DNA of 64,000 bases from a virus: positions 1 through 64,000 of IMG/VR virus record IMGVR_UViG_3300019129_000002. One strand, written 5' to 3'. Under the pieces are notes generated by a model. It was not told the DNA's origin. It did no database searches and worked only from the letters and a program-made list of their open reading frames with translations. A program made the translations under genes and the position numbers. Shown piece after piece: positions 58,125 through 64,000 of the stretch; the first letter of the stretch is position 1; each line of letters opens with the position of its first letter.

Positions 58125-58544
58125 ATGGCCTCAAACGTAGGGCCACAGTATGGCAAGCAGGTTATCCGCTTTGCCGAGACACACGAGTTTTCTTCTGACG
58201 AAGTTTTCGAGTTTCGTTTAGTTTGGAACAATGCTGGTACTAAAGAAGTCCAAGACGGTGCAAGTGCAGCCGGCTCTGTAACTCTCGGGGTTAACCAGTA
58301 TTACATCCCTTCCGCAACCGAAGCTCCAGCAGCATCCCGTTTAGGATCTGTTGCCTTCTCTGGAACTCTTCTTGTAGAAGCCGATGCAGCCAACTTACAG
58401 GCTGTCGGAGATGCTCTTTTAGTAGATGGAGTAGGTCGAAGCGCATCTACTGGAGCAGCCGTTACCGTTAACAACACTACACCTATCATCCGTGAGCAAG
58501 TTCTCATCGGTGGCCGGTCAATGGTTTTAGTAAGCTTTAGCTAA
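58125..58544 (+). CDS. Head decoration-like protein
   Basis: 139 aa, beta-rich, Ala/Val/Gly-rich, almost no Lys. It lies directly upstream of the capsid gene with a CTGGAGG ribosome site, the usual place of a decoration protein. The TGAAVTVNNTTP part recalls small beta-sandwich capsid proteins. Specific family not proven. Confidence 0.55.
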   Translation: MASNVGPQYGKQVIRFAETHEFSSDEVFEFRLVWNNAGTKEVQDGASAAGSVTLGVNQYYIPSATEAPAASRLGSVAFSGTLLVEADAANLQAVGDALLVDGVGRSASTGAAVTVNNTTPIIREQVLIGGRSMVLVSFS

Positions 58545-58562
58545 TATTTAGGAGGATTTAAA

Positions 58563-59585
58563 ATGCTGAATCTTAGAGATAGCTATGGTGGTACTGACCC
58601 GATCTTAACCACCTTGGCTCAAGGATATGCCTTACCCGAGACAAACATTGCAAACTTCATTGCTCCCGTTGTAGATACTCCCACCCGTGCTGGTCGGATT
58701 CTACGTTTCGGTAAAGAGCAATTTGCTATCAATGATTACCGTCGGGCTTACGGGACTAACATTCCCGCCGTTCAAAGCCGATTCGACAGTGAACCTTACA
58801 CTGTAGAACAAGAGGTTATTGCATGGGAGATTCCTGAAGAAGTAATCGAAAACGCAGGTGAAGGCCCTGCACAAGTTGACTTACGAGCCATTGAAACTCG
58901 TAACGCCATGAAACGCTTGATGAACAGCTATGAGAAGACTGTTGCTGATGGTGTGGCTGTTTCTGCTGCTTATGAGACAAACTTGGCATTCGCAACCTGG
59001 ACTCTCTTCCAAGCTGCTTACCCTGGTGCTGGTAATGAAAACTGGACAGACCCTACTAACACTTCCGATCCCATCAAAGACGTATTGATTATCAAGCGTC
59101 AAGTAGCTAACCAAATTGGTATCCGTCCTAACTCAATGGTGTTAGGTTCTGCTGTTTACGATAACCTATTAGTTAACAGTAAGATTGAAGAAAGAATCAA
59201 GTATACAACCGTTGCATCTATCGACATCGATGTAATCGCTCGTTACTTCGGCCTTTCCCGCGGTATCCGTGTAGCAGAAGGTCGCTTCTTAGAAACCGAT
59301 GGACGTTTACTCCCCGTGTTCCCTGAGAATGCAATCTTAGTCTTCTATAGTCCATTAGGACCTAGTGATAGTGTTATGCCAGCCGGCGGTGCTTCTATGA
59401 GTACACCTGCTTATGCTTACACCTATCAGTTAACCGGAACCCCTGCTGTACGCCCTGAATACTTTGTTCGGGAACGCCGGGTTGTACGCGCTGAAATCAC
59501 GGTCGAACGTATTGTAAACTTAGTTGGATTAGGAGCTACTGGATTAATCGGTTCGGGTTTCTACATTGCAGATATCTTAGCATAA
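58563..59585 (+). CDS. Major capsid protein
   Basis: 340 aa. Reads LRDSYGGTDPILTTLAQGY, later NAMKRLMNSYEKTVADGV, RPNSMVLGSAVYDNLLVNSKI, IDVIARYFGL and YVRERRVVRAEITVE-like EYFVRERRVVRAE. These are features of the Mu/E-type HK97-fold capsid family. Follows the protease-scaffold and decoration-like genes, with GGAGGATTTAAA before ATG. Confidence 0.8.
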   Translation: MLNLRDSYGGTDPILTTLAQGYALPETNIANFIAPVVDTPTRAGRILRFGKEQFAINDYRRAYGTNIPAVQSRFDSEPYTVEQEVIAWEIPEEVIENAGEGPAQVDLRAIETRNAMKRLMNSYEKTVADGVAVSAAYETNLAFATWTLFQAAYPGAGNENWTDPTNTSDPIKDVLIIKRQVANQIGIRPNSMVLGSAVYDNLLVNSKIEERIKYTTVASIDIDVIARYFGLSRGIRVAEGRFLETDGRLLPVFPENAILVFYSPLGPSDSVMPAGGASMSTPAYAYTYQLTGTPAVRPEYFVRERRVVRAEITVERIVNLVGLGATGLIGSGFYIADILA

Positions 59586-59603
59586 TCTTGAGGAGGTGCA
59601 ACT

Positions 59604-60026
59604 ATGGCAATTCTCAAGCCTATAACCAAAGCTGGTTTTATTGTTTACGCCGAAGGAGTCGACCTCTTCTGGACAACTTTCTCAGGTATCAATGACACAG
59701 CCGAGACTGGGACGTACGCTAACCAAACTGGAAACAGAATTTTCAAGGTAGTCGGACCAAGAACATTGGAAGATATGGAGCTAAGTTCTCCTTATGACCC
59801 CGTTCTTGCTCAACAGGCAGAAGAGTTCTGGCTTAACTATCAATGTCAATTCTTAACAATCACTATCCAACCCGTGCTTTGCGACGGTGAAGAAGAAAAT
59901 GGGCCACCCTACATTATCGAAGGGGCTCAACTCAGTTCACTAAGTGTAGCCGAAGTAGATAGAGAATCTGGTGACGTTGCGATGATTACTTTATCCTTTA
60001 CAGCCAACTCTTGGCGGCGAGGTTAA
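59604..60026 (+). CDS. Tail tube protein candidate
   Basis: 140 aa, beta-rich, with RIFKVVGPRTLEDMELSSPYDPVLAQQAEEFW typical of tube proteins, which stack as hexamers inside the sheath. GAGGAGG ribosome site. It lies directly after the capsid gene rather than the sheath, a slightly unusual position; another head-tail protein is the alternative. Confidence 0.65.
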   Translation: MAILKPITKAGFIVYAEGVDLFWTTFSGINDTAETGTYANQTGNRIFKVVGPRTLEDMELSSPYDPVLAQQAEEFWLNYQCQFLTITIQPVLCDGEEENGPPYIIEGAQLSSLSVAEVDRESGDVAMITLSFTANSWRRG

Positions 60027-60036
60027 ACTTTATCTT

Positions 60037-60076
60037 GGGAAGGGGGTTAAACCTCTTCCTATCACAATTTTTATCA
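60037..60076 (+). terminator. Possible terminator after the tube gene
   Basis: GGAAGGGGG 60038-60046 pairs with CCTCTTCC 60052-60059 around TTAAA, with ATTTTT some 7 bp later. The motif resembles the sheath terminator. Confidence 0.5.
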
Positions 60077-60083
60077 TAGGACT

Positions 60084-60257
60084 ATGACTAAAAAAGTATT
60101 ATGTGGAAAGACTATTATCAAGGAAGGTTCGTCCTGTAATAGTCATTTTTCTGAGTCAATATCTAAAAAAGTGGAGAAGGCTTCTTCTAAACTTGCCAAC
60201 AAGAAGGATTTATATTATACTGAAGAAGTAGATAAGGAAAAGGAAGAGACTCAATGA
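60084..60257 (+). CDS. Small charged protein (57 aa)
   Basis: Lys/Glu/Ser-rich with two Cys. Stop overlaps the next start (ATGA). Not recognised. Confidence 0.5.
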   Translation: MTKKVLCGKTIIKEGSSCNSHFSESISKKVEKASSKLANKKDLYYTEEVDKEKEETQ

Positions 60258-60655
60258 GGACAGCTCACGTTTACCGAATAACCTTCATGGATCCAGGACA
60301 CTATTATTCAGGTAGCAGACTTTGTCCAAAAGGAGTTAGCATCCAAGAAGATTCTAAAATTACCGTAGAAGAAAACATTTCTAAAAGAAAGTTCGATAAG
60401 GATAGGTACGAGATTATAACTGAACCTACCATTTGGATAAAGAGAAAGTGGGACAGAAACGGGAGAAAACCCTCTTATCCAGATCTCGAAATAATAAACA
60501 CTATCTCAGTCCCAGGTTTTAATAGTCTTAAGAAACTGGAGGATTTTATGGAAAGAGAAACGGGGGAACCTGTGGGTAACTTAAGGAAATATTTAAAAGG
60601 CTATGCCAACCATGTTAAAGGGTGGACTATAATCCCAGGGGGTGATAATGGCTAA
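60254..60655 (+). CDS. Hypothetical protein (133 aa)
   Basis: AHVYRITFMDPGHYYSGSR at the N-terminus faintly recalls a GIY-YIG opening, but the catalytic Arg/Glu pattern is not clear, so no nuclease is called. Basic body. Position suggests a small virion or baseplate protein. Confidence 0.45.
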   Translation: MRTAHVYRITFMDPGHYYSGSRLCPKGVSIQEDSKITVEENISKRKFDKDRYEIITEPTIWIKRKWDRNGRKPSYPDLEIINTISVPGFNSLKKLEDFMERETGEPVGNLRKYLKGYANHVKGWTIIPGGDNG

Positions 60656-61154
60656 AACACAATTTTCGCCGGGCGTTGTAGTAACTTCTAAGTTCCTGAA
60701 TGGTTTACAACAGATATTCTTTGACGGTAAGGACGCAGATTTTCACTACGACCCTCTCGATTTAAACGACATTCAAAAAGATGGGGATATAGGTTTTGAT
60801 TCCCGGTATATCACCTTAACAACCCAACAAACTATCACCGGTGATAAGTCGGTATTAGGGAAATGGGAGTTCGGAGAAGATGGTTGTCCCGGATCTACCC
60901 TACCCTCAAATGCTCCTCTATCCCATGTGAGTAACTGTAAATGGTATGGTGGAACCAATATAGGGAGCCTAGATCGGTTGGAAGATGCGGACCTCATTAC
61001 TAAGTTAATGTTGATCCAAGCCCTTCGAGATTTATCCCTAAATGACCTTGGAGACGTGGAATGTGCCTCACCAGGTGACGAGTTTATTCTAAGTTTCAAT
61101 GCTTCCCAAGGGGAATGGACTTGCGGAGATGTAGTTAACGGAGGATTCTTTTAA
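60648..61154 (+). CDS. Baseplate or tail structural protein (168 aa)
   Basis: ATG 60648 preferred. KTQFSPGVVVTSKFLNGLQQIFFDG and SRYITLTTQQTITGDKSVLG are typical of tail-fibre/baseplate hub-associated proteins. A Cys-containing C-terminus (ECASPGDEFILSFNASQGEWTCGD) resembles the sampling of short fibre domains. Confidence 0.5.
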   Translation: MAKTQFSPGVVVTSKFLNGLQQIFFDGKDADFHYDPLDLNDIQKDGDIGFDSRYITLTTQQTITGDKSVLGKWEFGEDGCPGSTLPSNAPLSHVSNCKWYGGTNIGSLDRLEDADLITKLMLIQALRDLSLNDLGDVECASPGDEFILSFNASQGEWTCGDVVNGGFF

Positions 61155-61157
61155 GAT

Positions 61158-63866
61158 ATGGTTCGTTATGCACCCCTCCCAGACATTAGAGTAGATCCGA
61201 GAACAGAGAGACAGTTAGTTAGCGACGCTTCCCAAAGAGTTTATCAAGCAAGTGGTGGAACACTTAACGACTTCTCCTCTGGATCTCCAGTAGTGGCCCT
61301 ATTAGAGGGTCAAGCTTTCGCGCAATCAGAATTTTTATATTGGGCGAGTAAGCTACCAGAAGCTATATTAATAGATTGGATTGGCCCCTTTTTAGGAGCC
61401 CAAAGAAAACTTGGAAACCCGAGTCTAGTTACTTTACAATTTGACATTTCTCCTCAAGATACTCCTTTTGTTATTACAGAAGGGTTCTTCACTTCAACAG
61501 ACCCTAACCTTAACAACGGGGTGACGGTTCAATTTGTAACTACACAGACTTTAATCATCCCTCCAGGGAGTTTTACAGGGACTGTTACAGCCGTCTCCAC
61601 TACTACGGGGAACTTGACAAACGTTCCACCTAATACCATCGTAAGATTTAATGAAATACTGCAAGGTTTAAATTCAGTAACTAACCCTGAATCTTCTACT
61701 GGTGGTGAAGATTTTGAAACGGTAGATCAGGTTAAGGAAAGATTTTTCTCCCTTATCAGAAGACGAAACCCTGTTTCAGCCGAAGATTGGCAAGGTTTGA
61801 TGGAAGATTTATTAGGGGTTGGCACAATAACCTGTGCTCTTCCGAGACGTTCCAACTTTGGTTCCTTTGACAGATTTGAAGATTACTTAACAACCCCTGG
61901 ACACTTCAGTCTGTTTAGCCTGAATGCAGATGGTTCTGAGCTATCAGAAGCTCAAATCGCAGGGGCTCAAAACATAATAAATAATAAGACCCCCGTGGGG
62001 TTGGACGTTCATTTATACCCTAAGAAACTCTTTGAAGTGGATGTGAAAACGGTTATCCAGTATAATCCTGGTTTACCTTATTCTCAAAACTTGCAGAACC
62101 TAAGTTTACAACTAAGAGAGCTTACTCGGAACATACTGAGACCTAACCGGGAATTCCCCTCTGACTATGCCCCATCAGTTACAGATATTGAGTCAGCACT
62201 GAACAGCACTTTCCCTGGAACTTTTGGTTCAACTAACCAGTATGTTGACCCTGACATACTGTCTATCTTAACATATACTTCTCCCAGAACTTTAGTTTCT
62301 TCTAACATTCAAGGTGCTGAGTTAGTGCCGTTAGAAACAGGATTCCGAGTAAAAGAGGGTGACTTGGTTTCCCGAAATGAAAACTTGTTTTTAGCGTTGC
62401 AATCGTTTAACCCTGTTCCATTTAACAAAGGATATTATACTAACACTGATACTCTGGTGTTCAGAAGAATATTAAACTTCCAACCTGGAGATTATAAGAG
62501 AAGCGACGTTATTGCTATCTTTGACTCAGGGACAGGATTATATGACATTCGTGTAGTTCTGAAGGACTTCTTCTACCGTGAAAGAAATACTATTTCTGAA
62601 CTAGAGGCTAATAAACTTATTTCTCCTGTAAAAACCTTTTCTGACTGGGTTATCGGAGATGACTACATTGCGATTGATAATTTCAATGCCTATAACCCTG
62701 ACATAATCACTTTGGAAGAAACGGATTTAGAAGATATTTTTAAGCCCGAACAAATAGCTAACGAACCTTTAGAATCTCGTCCAGGGTGGTATGTCTTCTT
62801 GGTTAATGAAAACTTTACTAGGGAAGCACCAACCTCTGACTTTTCTACAGTGCAGACTCAAGGGTTAGTTTCTTCTAGCATTATTATCACTAAAAACCTT
62901 GTTCCAGGAACTACGTATCAGGAAGGAGACTATATTCAAACAAAACTCCCAGAAGATTCTTTATGTCCTGCCGACCCTTTCCAGTTTGTTGTTGACACCA
63001 TGGAAGGAGTGGTTTCTATCACCGCCAGGGTTTTAAGAGAGTTCCGTTTTGAACCAAACTCTACAGAAACTTTAGAAGAATCTATAGAGAGATTAGTAGC
63101 TAACAACATTATCCGAATGGTAAATGTTCTACCCTTTGAAGATGAAGATGGAAGCTTCTACGAAAATACCCCCTTCCGTTATTCTACAAGGTTTTCTTTA
63201 GGAGAATACCTCAGAGGAAGAGTACCTCAAGCTGATGATACTTATTACCTCTGCTTAGCGGATTTCACCCCTGATACTTCTGACCTGAGTAAGCTCATAG
63301 AAAATAGAACTATTCTAGAAGTCAGTGTAAATGAAGTTCCTTCAACGGTTAGAGATATATTCAGGTTTATCCCAGGTGACACCGCTCTATTCCGGCAAGA
63401 TACCAGTAGGTTTAGAAGCTTTACCGCCACAGATTTTGTAACTCCCGTTGCTTTGCTCGAAGTTTACGAAGATAATGATCTGTTTGTGCCAACTTCTATG
63501 AGTGAAACCCAGAAATACTTTGATAGGAACTATAAGTATGAACAGATTATCCAAGATGATGAAGCTTTTTACCGAGTGATAAAACCTTTCACCCCTCTTA
63601 CAGAAGGGACTGCAAGAACCTTTGAGCTTCAGAAACTTGTCTTGAAGTTGGTAGTTAAAAAGGAATGTAGCGAAAGAATCCAGAATGCCATTTCGGCTGC
63701 TACAAGTGCTAATCAATTGGGATTCTTTGATATTCAGTTGGTTGATCAGTCCGCTTCTAAGTTTGCTACAAGGTTTATTTGGGAGCAAGATGCCAGTTTA
63801 TCTTTCGTAACCCCCGGTAACGAAGAAGATTTAGTTGATTATGGGGATGGAACGTTAGCATTATGA
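61158..63866 (+). CDS. Baseplate J-like wedge protein (902 aa)
   Basis: The N-terminus LVSDASQRVYQASGGTLNDFSSGSPVVALLEGQAFAQSE, then ITEGFFTSTDPN, GSFTGTVTAVSTTTGNLTNVP and GGEDFETVDQVKERFFSLIRRRNPVSAEDW match the baseplate J/gp6 family. The latter phrases are its core: integer strand repeats then the RR-NPVSAxDW stretch. The extra 500 C-terminal residues are beta-rich. Forms the ring of the contractile baseplate. Confidence 0.8.
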   Translation: MVRYAPLPDIRVDPRTERQLVSDASQRVYQASGGTLNDFSSGSPVVALLEGQAFAQSEFLYWASKLPEAILIDWIGPFLGAQRKLGNPSLVTLQFDISPQDTPFVITEGFFTSTDPNLNNGVTVQFVTTQTLIIPPGSFTGTVTAVSTTTGNLTNVPPNTIVRFNEILQGLNSVTNPESSTGGEDFETVDQVKERFFSLIRRRNPVSAEDWQGLMEDLLGVGTITCALPRRSNFGSFDRFEDYLTTPGHFSLFSLNADGSELSEAQIAGAQNIINNKTPVGLDVHLYPKKLFEVDVKTVIQYNPGLPYSQNLQNLSLQLRELTRNILRPNREFPSDYAPSVTDIESALNSTFPGTFGSTNQYVDPDILSILTYTSPRTLVSSNIQGAELVPLETGFRVKEGDLVSRNENLFLALQSFNPVPFNKGYYTNTDTLVFRRILNFQPGDYKRSDVIAIFDSGTGLYDIRVVLKDFFYRERNTISELEANKLISPVKTFSDWVIGDDYIAIDNFNAYNPDIITLEETDLEDIFKPEQIANEPLESRPGWYVFLVNENFTREAPTSDFSTVQTQGLVSSSIIITKNLVPGTTYQEGDYIQTKLPEDSLCPADPFQFVVDTMEGVVSITARVLREFRFEPNSTETLEESIERLVANNIIRMVNVLPFEDEDGSFYENTPFRYSTRFSLGEYLRGRVPQADDTYYLCLADFTPDTSDLSKLIENRTILEVSVNEVPSTVRDIFRFIPGDTALFRQDTSRFRSFTATDFVTPVALLEVYEDNDLFVPTSMSETQKYFDRNYKYEQIIQDDEAFYRVIKPFTPLTEGTARTFELQKLVLKLVVKKECSERIQNAISAATSANQLGFFDIQLVDQSASKFATRFIWEQDASLSFVTPGNEEDLVDYGDGTLAL

Positions 63867-64000
63867 TAAACCCTTTAGATGGGGGTCGGAGATCCATACA
63901 GGTTCCTGACCCTCCGTTAACAAATAACATTCAAGTAACCTCTGAGATTCTTAGAAGACTCTTTGGGCTGGAGGCTAGACCAACAGTTTGGGAAGAAGAA
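63863..64000 (+). CDS. N-terminus of a further tail protein (cut by window end)
   Basis: ATG in an ATGA overlap with the baseplate gene; 46 codons are open to the window end (INPLDGGRRSIQVPDPPLT...). Likely the next baseplate or fibre protein. Confidence 0.6.
   Translation, partial: MINPLDGGRRSIQVPDPPLTNNIQVTSEILRRLFGLEARPTVWEEE

Noticed and set aside
60254-60655. GIY-YIG homing endonuclease
   Set aside because: Only a weak resemblance at the first 20 residues; no catalytic Arg/Glu pattern could be traced.
1-64000. CRISPR arrays, rRNA genes, insertion sequences, psbA/psbD
   Set aside because: Looked for and not seen; no regularly spaced direct repeats, transposase motifs or photosystem reaction-centre genes were found.

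Overview
The window is one piece of a contractile-tailed double-stranded DNA phage (myovirus morphology) that infects a phycobilisome-bearing cyanobacterium. The myovirus call rests on a tail sheath, tail tube, gp25-like baseplate protein, Mu-type portal, prohead protease/scaffold and baseplate J-like protein. The host call rests on a 45-codon high-light-inducible protein (28778-28915) with the chlorophyll-binding helix motif, a CpcS/CpeS-type phycobiliprotein lyase (29582-30076) with a diverged neighbour, and two small NblA-like phycobilisome-degradation candidates (15963-16130, 16730-16933). All convincing genes are on the + strand, tightly packed, often with ATGA/TAATG overlaps, and many use GTG or TTG starts. 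Both window ends cut through genes.

Layout. 1-1.6 kb: 3' end of a tape-measure-like protein with an M15 peptidase domain. 1.6-3.0 kb: an amino-methyltransferase split into two overlapping genes in permuted order, bracketed by a 22-bp direct repeat. 3-9.7 kb: NMN adenylyltransferase-like and cupin proteins, then class-II glutamine amidotransferase, amidoligase, GNAT, amino-acid:DNA transferase (aGPT-Pplase2/ADDT) and hydroxymethyl-dU DNA kinase, followed by a Dam-like methylase. 9.7-24 kb: candidate SSB, SF3-type helicase, dCMP deaminase, sigma-like factors, thioredoxin-fold protein, dUTPase, NblA-like proteins, NrdB and an unusual NrdA-glutaredoxin fusion. 24.7 kb: a tRNA-Thr(CGT). 25-33 kb: putative wall-active enzyme, many small proteins, the light-harvesting module, MazG-like protein and a second Dam-like methylase. 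33-47 kb: AEP-like primase, TET/JBP dioxygenase, FEN-type exonuclease, type IIA topoisomerase subunit A, and a mitochondrial-Pol-gamma-like DNA polymerase encoded in three separate genes. 47.1-64 kb: thymidylate-kinase-like protein, then the virion genes, including a tail assembly chaperone with a programmed -1 frameshift.

How it fits together. Nucleotide supply (RNR, dCMP deaminase, dUTPase, dTMP-kinase-like, MazG-like) feeds a self-contained replisome. The TET/JBP oxygenase, DNA kinase and amino-acid:DNA transferase together predict that thymines in the phage DNA are oxidised to hydroxymethyluracil, phosphorylated and replaced by an amino-acid-derived group, with the amidotransferase, amidoligase and GNAT as likely tailoring enzymes. 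A recurrent sigma70-like promoter (TTGTCA, 16-18 bp, TATAAT, often preceded by TG) stands before many genes between 3 and 46 kb and was not seen in the virion block, which suggests host-polymerase early/middle transcription and a separate late programme, possibly through the two phage sigma-like proteins.

All family assignments are by reading motifs; no database search was run.
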